Positions 45,047 through 56,100 of a stretch of DNA of 64,000 bases are shown one piece after another (position 1 is the stretch's first letter; each line of letters opens with the position of its first letter). The notes under the pieces are model-generated. The model ran no database searches. It was given only the letters and a program-made list of their open reading frames with translations, and had not been told where the DNA came from. A program made the translations under genes and the position numbers. The DNA is from Edaphochlamys debaryana (Eukaryota; Chlorophyta; Chlorophyceae; Chlamydomonadales): NCBI GenBank assembly GCA_016858145.1, contig JAEHOE010000003.1:1860001-1924000 (forward strand), read 5' to 3'.

Positions 45047-48000
45047 CCTGGAGGCAAGGTTGGGACCCGGAGGTAAGGCACATGGGAGCCCCCACTCACG
45101 CAAGGCCACCGGGAGAATCAATGCAGAATTAAGTCGGCTAGCCCTAGACCTGTTGGGCGCTGTCTACAACACGATTGGCGTCCCCTAAGAGCCCCGATGA
45201 CCCCGGCGCGCTCACCCAGCCTCGCCAAGACGGGATCCGCCGGCACGCGCGTCCACTGCCCCTCGCTGCCCCAGGTCTGCTTGGCGTGCCACCACAGCAG
45301 CGGCGCTGCAAGCCGCTCGTTCACTAGCTGGTCGTTAGTAAGCTGCGGAGCGGAGGTTTGGAGGAGGCGAGTCAGCGGAGATCCCACGCAGAAACCCTCG
45401 GTCCAAGCAGCAACACGCAAGAGGTCACATGTATGCCTCACGTTGTGCACGTGCGGCCTCAACAGCGCCTTGCCGCGCGTCGGAGTCTCCAGGTACCCGC
45501 GGAAGTCCAGCAGCTGAACATGCGTCACGTACTGCGGCACATCTGTCGTACCTGCAGTTGGAGAAGCGCTCGGACCTTGAGAACCAGACCTGATCTCACG
45601 CATTGACAGGTCTCGATATCAAGGGGCAATGCCCTTAGACCTGATGCCTTGATACCGCTCACCTTGAGCCGGCAGCGGCGGCAGTGCATTGACGTACGAC
45701 GCATCTCCGAACTCGCGTACATCCGCCACGTGGCCGGCCGTACGCTCTGACGCTCTAGGGCGGTTGGCCCAAGCGGGTGGAAGTCGGTCGGACTCCGCTC
45801 GCGTGAAGTTACGCACCGGCGGGTAGCGCTTGTACTCCACTGGGGTTGGGCAAAGGAGGAGACGTAAGGAGCAGGGGTTGTACGATGGAGGCAACCGCAT
45901 TGCAGACATTGCATACTGCACCACAAGTGCTGGTCAACCGTGGCTACTGCATCAATATCACATTCTGTTGGGCGGCATTGCGTGTCCCCAACAAACCCAC
46001 AACTTCCAGCCTGCCCACAACGGTGATGCAACCACAAGTACCAGCCTCGCACCTCTCGCCCATGGCCAGCCACTCCAGCTGCTGCCGCCTTCGCTCCGAG
46101 GCGCGTTGGGGTTCGGCGGAGGTGCCTTGCGAGGGGCGGGCGGCAGGTGCTGGCGCAGCTCCGCCCAGGTGCGGCCCCCGGAGGCGGCTGCGTAGTGCTT
46201 GGACGCCGCTAGGACCAGGGCGGGGCGCCAGCCACCGCGCCTGAACTGCTGCAGGAGGAGGCCGCTGGGGGACAGCAGAGAGGAGAGAGTTGCGCAAGGT
46301 GTTCAGAGGGAGCAGGCGAGAAGGTGCGCAGGAAAGTGCTTGGTGGTCGGGCATGCGCACTGCATAAGCAGAAGGCCGCTGGGGAATCAAGAATTAATCC
46401 ACAAGCCCATAAACCCACGCTCTGGATGAGCGTGCTCTGTGCATACCACTCGAGGAAGATCACGCTCGAAGATCACGCTCTACCACCTCACCGCTTCAGC
46501 ACTGGCACCCCGGCCGCCGCCACCGCCGCGGATGGCGCGCCCGGCTGACCCAAGGCGGCGGGGCGGAGGAGCTGGGGCTGCACCTGCACACAGGCAGGCG
46601 GCGGGGGGACATCCTCCCTTCAGCACAAGGGTGGATGCAGAGGCTGACCCCTCCACACGCGCACCCCAGGCAACCCACCTCACAAACGTCGTCGTCGTCT
46701 CCCTCCCGCCCTGACGGCACTGCCACCGTGTACCGCACCCCCCGCCTCCCGGCTCGTGACGCCCCGATGACACGACCCCCAGTCTGCCACAGCCGAAACG
46801 CCGGCTCGCCCGCCCGCTCCCGAGCCTTCGCCAGCACGGTCCGCGGCGGCTCGCGCCGCTTGTCAGGACCCCCCGGGTTGCTGCTGCCCGCACCACCGCC
46901 CGCGGCGGCGGCTGGGCTGGCTGGGGCGGCCTTGGCGAAGTTTGGAGGCTCTTCGAAGTCGACGGCGCTGCCAACGCTGAAGGCTTCTTGAAGCAGCGGC
47001 ACGGTCCGGAAGGGCTGGGCGTCTTCCTCATCGCTGCCCTCCTGGCTTGCGGCCTCGCCCTCCGTCTCCGCCTCGCCGGCATCCTCCCCGTCGGTGCTGC
47101 CGGCCGCTGCGCCGCCGCTGCCGTCGGTCTCCATGGCAACGGTACCGTTGGCATCGGCGGCGGCGGCGGCAGGGCCAGGGGCAGCGGCGCCGCCGTCCAC
47201 CTCCATTGCGTCCTCGGCTGCCGCTGGGGCTGTGTCGGGCGCCCGAGTGGGCTTGCCCTTGCCCCTCGGCTTGCGGGGGCCCTGGGGCTCTGGATCCTTC
47301 TGGGCTTGCCCCGTCGCGGCCTCTGCTTCCGCCTGTGCCTCCGCCTGCGCCTGCGCCTGCTGCCTCTGTCGGTCGAGGGCACGGAAGCCAAGCAGGACCT
47401 CCGTCTGGTTTGGAGCGAGGCCCGTCGCCGCGTTGGGCCCTGCAGGCGAGCCCTCGTCCTCGTCGCCCTGCCCCTCGCCATCAGCGGCGGCGGCGCCGCC
47501 CTCCGCATCCGCCCCCGCCTGCCCCTCAGCGCCATCGTCATCAATGAAGGAGCTGTCGTAACTCCCATCCGCCTCGCTCCCCTCCTCATCGTCATCCTCA
47601 CTGCTGGCCGCCTTCCCGCCGCCGTTGGCCGCAGCGGCGCCCGCCTGCTTGCCCTTGCCCTTGGAGCTGCCTCCGCCAGCGGCACCGGCGCCCCTCTGTG
47701 CCCGCAGCTCCGCCCGCGCCTCCGCCTGCGCCTCCGCCGCCTCCTGCCGGCTGCCCCCCGCCAGCGCCAGGAGGAGCCGCAGCTGTTCGGATCGGGACAC
47801 GTACACGGACAGGACGGACACGTACCTGGGGGGAGGGCAGGCACGAGAGGGGCCAGCAAAGGGATCGAGGCGCGATCAGGTCATCAAGGTTGGAGTCGGC
47901 CGGAGAAGCCGTGCAAGGTAAGAGGATAGTGTCTTCACTACCCGAGACAGGCAAGCCACCACAGGGTGGGCACAGCCGATGCTCCTCACAGCCCCCCACC

Positions 48001-51000
48001 CACGCACTTCTTGAGGTCCCGCTCCAGCCCCGCCTCGTCGCTTCGGTACTTGTCCGCCACCTCCCGGCACACGTCACCGACCAGCGCCTGTGAGGGTGAG
48101 AACGCGGAAAGGAAGAGAGAGAAGGGGCTCAGCAGGAAGGGCTGGGACAGTGCGGTGAGGGGGCGGGAGGCCAGGCATGGGGCGGAAAGGGAAGAGCAGA
48201 ACACGCTCTGCAGGGAGCGCCGGTAAGGAGGTCGTACAGATGGTGGCCATGTTGAGGTCCTGTGGATCTGGCCTATGAAGGGGTGCCCTCCACTCTGGGA
48301 CCGCCCTGGGACCTCCGCCAACAGCACATGGCGCCACGCCCCACCTGCTGCCTCTCCAGCTCCTGCCGCCAAGCGTCTGCTTTCGTGGAGGGCTTGGCCG
48401 CGGCCCCGGCGGAGGCCCCGCCAGAGGCAATGGCCGCGAAGGCGACTGCTGCCGCCCCGGTGGGCTGGCGAGCTTCAGTCCAGTGGGACACGGCATGCGC
48501 CTACGGGGGTGCATCGAGCAATACGTCGGAAGGTGGACAGGGTAATTCGTCAAAGATGAGAAGGACGGGGTGAAAGATGTCTGACTGTTGCAACGTTCAA
48601 GTGTGACAACGGATCTGAATTGCGCACCCGACATACTGTGAGCTCGAGCGGGGGAGGTCGCACGACAGGTCGCGCAACATGTTCGCGAATAGGTGCGCGT
48701 AGAAGTTGACTGGACTACTCTGATTATAGCTCAAGGCAATACAACACACGAACAGCTACAATGCGTCTCGGGACGCACGGTGTAGAGAGAGACGTGAGCA
48801 AGTCGCAGCTGCTGGGGGCAGCTGGGCGTGAGCTGGGGGGTTTCGGGCCGGGCGAGGCCGGGGGAATGGAGGGCAAGTCATACAACCCCCGCGTTGCTGG
48901 GAGCGAACAACTTGATGTCCCGCCCCGCCCCGCCCCGCCCCACCCTCAGCTGCAGTCGCTCCCGGGACTGAGCCCACGCCTCCCGCAGCCGCTCCACCTC
49001 CGCCCCCAGCCGCGCCAGCAGCCGCGACAGAGCGTCTTGGTCCAAGCGCCCGGCAGCGCCGGAGCCCCCAGCGCCCGCACCCGTGCCTGCGGGACATAAA
49101 GCAGGATGCATTGTGACTTGCCTTAAGCGTACTTACCAATATCTGCCTCCCTCTCTTACGCTCTCTGCTCACAAGGCGCCCAGCCCTAACCCATCACCGT
49201 TGCCCTCTCCGCACCGCCCTCCCCCAAACTCACTCATCTGCCCCACCAGCTCCCTCACGAGGTTGCGTGTAGCGGCTGGCAGCAGGGACTCTTCCGTGCC
49301 CGTGGCCCGGAGGATGCCCTCCACACGGGCAGCCAAGGGCGGGTCGTCCGCAGCAGCCTCCGCGGCCTCCGCAGCGGCAGCTGCGTCTGCACGCCGGGTG
49401 GGGGCGCCCTTCTTGCGCCGCCCGCCCACCGCGGCTGCGGCCGCTGCACCCTCTGCGCCGCCTGCCTCCGCTGCAGCACCATCCGCGGCTGCAGCATCCG
49501 GACCAGTAGCGGGCTCTGGCAAAGGGCGCGCCGCCAAAGCCGCCGCTATCCGGGCGGCGTTGGCGGCTGCTAGTTCCGCCATGGCTGCCGCCACAGCCGC
49601 GCGGTCCACGGGTCCGTCGCCCTCCTCACCGTCAACGCCCGCAGCATCCGCTCGTGAAGAAGCAGGCGCCTCCTCCTCCTCCTCCTCCTCAGCGACGTCC
49701 TCCTCCCCGCCCTCGTCCTCCTCGCTGCCCTCGTCCTCCTCCTGGTACCAGGGGCGTGATCCAGGACATTCAAATTGGTCAGGACAACGTAGGTAGCTAG
49801 TAAAACAGTCGAGCAAACAGTGCGTGTCGGTTGAAGGCCCTAAAGCCCAGCAGGCCCGTCCTCACCAACCGCCCAGCAGGAGCCCCAGCCCTTCCTCCCC
49901 ATCCCACCTCTGCCGGCTCAAGCTGCTGCCTGAACATCATGTCCTCCAACTCCTCGTCCTCCGGGTTGGTGCCCGCATCAGCCTAGCCGGCAGGCCCTGG
50001 GTTGCCCCCGCCGCCCGCCCGAGCGACTGCCGAGCGCTGCAGCGCCTCCTCCACCTCCGCCTGCTCATCAGCGCCGGCGTCCGCGGTGGGGCCGGCGGCG
50101 TCGAGGGGTCCCCCGGGGATGAGGCGTAGGAAGGCCTTGAGCAGCTCCCTGGTTGGCACCGGGAGGAGACCGAAGAGAAAGGCAAGCGGGTGGGCCCTCC
50201 ATAAGCTGAACCCGGGTCAGGGTGGGTCCAGGCGTCCAGCCCGGAAACAACAAGTCCCTGCGTGTCGCTTTGCTACGAGGACCAGAGCCCTAGTGTGCCA
50301 TGTTGACTCGGAGCTAGCCGACCGCGTGTGACCTCACCTGCGCGTCTCCTTGTGTGCAGGGGTGAAGGTGACGGATCCACCCAAGGCCGTGGTCTTGACC
50401 CGCGCACGGAACTCGTTGCACCAGCTGGGGGGAGGGGTGTGACAGGCGCACATCAGGGAACATGATGAGGGCAGCGGATAGGGGGCACGACTTGAGCTGG
50501 ACAATTACGAGCGCACGCAGGTACACCCAGCAATACTGTGCACAGCCCCAGCGCTCTCACCCCTCGCGCATCTCCTCGGTGAGGCCCGGCCACTTAGCGC
50601 TCATGCCCCGGACGGGGTGGCCTGGGGGCAAGGGGGGCGGCGACGGACGGTTGATGTGTTTCACGTTCGCACACCCACTGCCACGTGATTTTTCCCCAAG
50701 TTTGTCCCGCTCCCTGTCTTCTGCTGGGATCCCAGCACATACCCCTCCCCAGAGATCACGCACCGTAGTAGTACCAGGTGAGGTTAGGTGACTCGCCGTC
50801 GTCGTCCTCCTCCTCCTCCTCAGCCACCGCCTCGTCCTCATCGGCCTCGCTGGCCCCTTCCATCACAACGTCGGACCCCTGGCCCCTGGCCGCCTCGCCA
50901 GCCTTCGCTGCTGCTGCTAGCGGACCTGCCGCCGGCTGGCTGCTGGGCCCTGCGGCACCTGTGCGCCCCACGCCCGCAGTGCCTGCGGCAGCAGCCCCCG

Positions 51001-52473
51001 CCGCCGCTGCCGTGGGCGGTACCTCCGCTGCCGGAGGGGCTCCCGAAGGCCCCGCAGGCCCGGAGCCGGCCCCCGCGCCGCCAGCCGCAGCCTTGTCGGC
51101 CTCAGCACCGCGACCAGCGTTGTCTGTGGCTGCAGCAGCAGGTGTTGGTGCGGGCGACTCGCGGCCGCTCGGGGCGGCGGCGTCCATGTCCACGTCCATG
51201 TCCAGCTGCAGCTCCAGCTGGCTGCTGGGCCTCGCTGCGCCCACAGCGCCTGTTGCAGCCGCGGCCCGTGCTGGTGCCTCCAGCAGAGGGGGTGCGCCCG
51301 CAGCTGGTGTGGCCCCTGAAGGCCCCGTGGACCCAGACCTCGCCAGCACGGCTGCTCGCGGGCTTCGCCGGGCCCCGGCACTGCCGGTATGGCTGGGTCG
51401 GGGGCCGTCGGTGTCCCTTGTGGCCCCCGCGTCCGCATCCGCGGCAACGGCCCCCGCCGCCCCTGCCGTAGCCGGCACCTCGGCTGCCGCCCGAACTGCG
51501 CCGGAAGACCCCGCAGACCCGGACCCGGCACCCGCGCCTCCCGCCGCCCTGACGGCCTCAGCACGGAGGCGGCGAGCACTGGCTGCGGGGTTGGCGGCAG
51601 GCGTTGCCGTGGGCGACTTGCGATGGCCGCTCGGGGCTATGGCGTCCTCGTCGTCCTGCTGCGGCTCCTCCACCGTTGTGCGCTGGCCCCCGGCTTCTGC
51701 CGTTCGGTCGGCATCCGCGGCCGAGGTGCCCTCGCGGCCAAGGTCGCGCACGAGTCTCTCGTCAGGTGGAGGAGGGGTGGATGTCGACGGGTGCGGCTCG
51801 GACGCCGTCACGAGCTGGCTGGCCGGCGGACTCGCAGCACGCCTCAAACGGCTGAGCTCCGCGCGGACATCGGGCTCCGCATGTGCTGCGGACCCCTCGC
51901 CCCCAACTGGACCGCCTGCCTCCACCGCTGCTGCTCCAGCTACGACAATCGCTAGTCCAGCTATGGGACCAGCCTCGACCGCCGCAGGCGCGTGTTCGCG
52001 AACACCGAGCGCAATGGCCTCCGGAATGGCACCCGCCTCCAGCCGCGCAGCCGAGTCGGCTCGGCCATCTGCTGCGATACGCTCCTCCGCAATCTTCAGC
52101 AGCCAAGGTGCCAGGTCCGGCCGACTGCGCAGGATGTCCAAAAGCCTGCGGCTTTCTGCCTGGTGTTCCGGGCTGACCTGCGACGCTGCTGCGGATTCAT
52201 CTGCATCAACAAACTCCTGCAGCAGCTCCCGGGCCCGCCTAAGGAGCTCATCTTGCGAGCTCATCATGCCATCGGCGGTCCCGACAAACTCATTTGTGGT
52301 TGTGAACGTATTCTGATAGGCAGCGCACCATCACTAAGAGGTTGACAGGGTGAACGCCTGGGAATGCAGGTCGTTCGGGACACACAGTCCACGGAACGCA
52401 TGGGTGCGGCAAGATCTGCCCCGAGTTCCTCCGAGTCCGCCGCAAGAAAGTTCACATGCATTCCGTTGCATCC
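45047..52473. repeat. Tandem 7,427-bp duplication, unit 2
   Basis: This is a direct repeat of 37,619-45,046 with no spacer. At the internal junction GCATCC meets CCTGGAGG. It is one base shorter than unit 1 owing to the G-run difference. Beyond 52,473 the sequence is unique. Confidence 0.95.
45216..52267 (-). pseudogene. Duplicated N-terminal half of the SNF2 gene (no ATPase core)
   Basis: Fourteen exons equivalent to unit 1 can be read: 50764-52267, 50560-50620, 50338-50424, 49908-50148, 49234-49741, 48944-49086, 48345-48464, 48008-48087, 46679-47825, 46492-46583, 46053-46264, 45663-45839, 45442-45551 and 45216-45342. Unlike unit 1, exon 46679-47825 (1,147 nt) is in phase, so this copy has the better reading frame. 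It shares the in-frame TAG (49,983-49,985). The frame encodes an acidic, Ala-rich region with blocks such as NLTWYYYGHPVRGMSAKWPG and ASYVNALPPLPAQ, of unknown fold. After its last exon the next sequence is the 5' flank of unit 1, so it ends without a core unless spliced into unit 1. It probably holds the original promoter side of the gene, because unique upstream DNA begins at 52,474. Confidence 0.75.
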
Positions 52474-53159
52474 TGCCCCCGCCCACACTGTCATCGGGCC
52501 ATGCCTCCACACGTCCACGGCCACGTCCACACGTCCACGTCCACGTCCACGTCCACGGCCAGCCGAGGTCCTTGTCATCCATCCATCCATCGCCCACACA
52601 AGCGGGGCCACAGCTAGACAACCCGCTTGTGTCATTGCATACCGGTATCATTATTGTGCCCCTGCACGCCCTACCAGCGCTCTGTATCGTTGCACTTCGT
52701 TGGCCGACGCAAAATGCCTCCCACAGGCCTTGTGCGTGCGGACTGAACGCCCTACCTTTCCGGCCAGGTTCCGGCTATCCCACACGCACAGCACATCATG
52801 CTGCATTATGTCGCACCCCTGTACGACCTGTATGATGCATGACATCCGTAATTCTCATTCCTCGGCGCAAGACAGGCCAAGCGTTTGGCCCTGGCGCCTC
52901 CGGCCCTGGCCCCCGGCCCCCGGCGTCTCTTTGAAGGCCAGGCTGGCGGGAGACCCCTCTCCCACTTTCGTTGTGCTATGAATAGACATCACCATCCTTC
53001 ACACACGCTCGTCATCCAAGTTTAACAGCGCCGAACCGGACCGGACCGGACCGGACCGGATCGCATACCGATACCTCTCAACCCAGCTCGTCCTTTCGCG
53101 CAGAAACGCCCCAAAAGTTCTGCTCCCAGAAAGGGGGCAAGCCCCGACTGGTGGGCAGC
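52474..53159. other. Unique spacer with simple repeats
   Basis: It lies upstream of duplication unit 2 and downstream of the core-less paralogue. It holds CCACGT hexamer repeats (~52,505-52,557), five tandem CCGGA units (53,036-53,060) and a dispersed repeat fragment near 53,121-53,175 also seen near 26,727-26,800. It would contain the promoter of the SNF2 locus on the minus strand, but no TATA box is evident. Confidence 0.4.
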
Positions 53160-56100
53160 TCAGTGGGTTCCTGCTGGTGCCCCCGCCAGCCATTGGCGCT
53201 TGTTGCGCCGAGGCGCCGCCGCCTGCTTGACTTGCCGCGGCTGCTGCCCGCCCTCCGCGAGCCCAGTGCCCGCACCGCTGCCGCCTTCCACGCGCCCCCC
53301 GACACCCCCATCGCCACTACCAACCCCACCGCTTACGGCCGGAACCTGCTCGTCCAACTCAGCGCCAGGCAGCCCAAGCGGTCGGTCCACTTCTGGCAGT
53401 TGACCAGCTTCCGGCCCCGTTTGCGCACTGTCAACCGCCTCGGGGCCGCCTGGCGTGGAGCTGCCGCCCGGACGGCGGTCTTCTCCACGAGTGCCGACTC
53501 CTGGCGGCGGTCGCGCGATGGGCTGGAGATGTGGCGGCAACCTGGCGGGTTGCTTGCCGCTTGCGTCTGCGGGCTGGGGCGCATGAGGAGGCGGGTGCGG
53601 GGGGATGGGCTGCAGGTACCGTGGCAGCTGGAGCTTGGCGGGGGCTCCCTTGGAGGGGCTGGCAGGAGGCGGTGGCGGGACCGGGGGCGGAAGCGGAGGT
53701 GGGACCGGTGGCGGCGGCGAGGTTGGGAGCGGTGGCGGGGAGGAGGTTGGTAGCGGTGGCGGCGGCGAGGTTGGGAGCGGGGTTGGGGGCGAGGTTGGGA
53801 GAGGGGGCGGGGGCTCAAGGGGGAGTGGCGGCGGTGGCGGTGGCGGTGGCGCCGGCGGCGGTGGGAGCAGGGGTGCGAGCGGGGCCGGGGGCGGGGGTAG
53901 GACCGGGGCCGGGGCCAGTGCGGCGGCCGGGCCCGTGTAGCGCGGAAGGCGAAGCAAGGGCTGACGGCTCGAGTTGCCCGCTGTTCCTCCTCCGGCGGGT
54001 TCGATCTCTCCCGCTGCACCAGCCACAGAGCTGCCGCCCGCGGCCGAACCAGCGCGCGTCGGCGCTTGCGCCAGCCCCGCTGCACTTTGCGCTGCGACCC
54101 CGGTGGCCGCTACCGGTGATGTGCACAGCGCGGCAGCCGTCGGCGGTGTGGCCGCTGAGCCCATGCCGCCAGAGCTGGATGCCGTGTGCGGTGGAGGCTG
54201 CTGCGGCTCACCCGTGTGCCCCCCTCTCGCCCCTGCAGCTGCTCGCTCCCGGCACTCGCTGCCCGCAAGCGCAGAGCCGCCTCCGCCGTGTTCGCCTCCG
54301 TCGCCCCCCGCTCCGCCGCTGCCGCCGGGTCCGCCACTGCCGCTTGCGTGCAGCCCTGCACTGCCCCCGCCGCCTACGGCCTGCGGCCCCGTGATGGCAG
54401 CCGCCGCCGGGGGCGGAAGTGCAACAAGGGCCGCTGCCTGCTGGCGGCGCCCGGCCCTGCTTCGCTGAGCGCCGGGCTGCGGCCGAAACAACGCGAGGAC
54501 CGAGCTCCTGTGCCGAACAGGCTGGGCTTGTGGCTCAGCCGCGGGCGGCTGGGCGGAGGCGTCACCGGGTACCGCTGCCGAGCCCTGCACCAGCCGCCCC
54601 GGCTGGCCCACCGCCGCCCCCAGCGTTGACCGCGGCCCCGCTGCCGCCCGCATCCATGGCGAGGCCGATGCCCCACGCTCCTGCCGGAGCGAGTTCCTCC
54701 GCACCGACACCGCTGCTGGGCGAAAACTGTGGTGGGGCCTGGTCTAGGTAGAGGAGCGCCTGGACCAGGGGGTGGGCCTCTGCGCTCGCCAGTTCCGCCA
54801 CGGAGCCCAGCCCCAGCCCCTGGGCCAGGGTCTCCACCAGCCGCTGGGCGTGCGCTTTCCCCTCCGGCTCCGTAGATTCTGCGCCCGCAGCTTCATGGCC
54901 CGCTTGCGCCGCTTCCCTCTCCTCTGGCCTTGCTGAGCGAGGAGCGGCGGCAGCAGCGGAAGGGGCAGCAGCGGGAGATGCGTTGGACCCTGAGCCCTGG
55001 TCCAGCCCTGCAGCCGCCGCTGTTGCCGCTTGCGAGGCTTCGGCTACTGGTGCAGGGGTGCCGGCTGTGCATCCCTGCAGCCTGGTCCTGCCCGCCCCAG
55101 CCGTCGCTGCAGCGACCTCGGCGCCTGCCGCTGCCGTCGGCGCCGTACCCGCGCCCCTAGCCCCTCCTGCTTGCGCTGCAGCGGCGACGTATGCTGCCGT
55201 GCGTTCGGGCTGCGGCAGAGGGGCTACGGCCGTGGCGAGGGTTGGGTTTGTCCGGCGCGCCGCCGCCAGGATCATCCCCGCACGGAGCCCCGTCACGGCC
55301 TCGGTGCCTGCCGGCCAGGCGGCGGCAGCTGGAGCGAGGGCCGGAGCGCGGGCTGGAGGGCGGACTTCCTTCAGTGGGATGACTATGTTGCGCACAGCAC
55401 CGCGGCCGCTGGGACCAGCCGCGGAGCCACCTCCACCAGCTGCCGCCGCGTTGCCGGCAGGCGCCGGCGGCCCACCGCCATGCCCGTGGGCGGGGGCAAC
55501 CTCGGCAGTCCCTGGCTGTGCCGTGCGGCCGTGGGATGAAGCGCCGGCCGCGCTGGTCCCCGCAGCTCCGCTGGCTGCCCGGTGAGGGCTCCGCGGCGCA
55601 CGGGCGGCGGGCATGCCGCTCGTGGCTGCAGACGGAGCCCCTGCAGCCGCCACGGCTTCTGACGTTGCCGCCGGCGCCGGAGTGGCGTTGCTTGCGGGTA
55701 GCCAGGCAGACCGTTTACTCCCAGGCCGAGCACCTAAGGAGGGCAGCAGTTGGGCGTGTTGGTAAGGGGAATGCTGCACGCAATGGCGAAGGTAGGGTGG
55801 ATGGCTGGGGCAGCTGGGCCGCGCAAATGCATAAGAGGGGAGGAGCGGGGAGGAGCACGTTGATGAGGCGAGGGGTCATGGCCCTGCCCCAGCCAGGACG
55901 GCTTACCTGCAGCCTGTCCTCTTGCGTTGGAGGTGCCGCCCTCTGCAGCTGCTCCAGAAGCGGTAACGTCAAGTTCGTCCGGCAGCTGTGCCACACCCAC
56001 ACGCTTGGGGCCCTCCGCCATCACGCTGCGTGACTCCTCGGCCGCCGGCGGTGTGCCCGGCGCCGAACCCGGCCACACGCGGGGCCCCGCCTCCGCTGCG

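Noticed and set aside
44841..45121. Small minus-strand frame spanning the junction of the two duplicated units
   Set aside because: It overlaps the MMSSQDELL start in another frame and its first part is intron sequence from unit 2. It is most likely 5' leader, not a gene.
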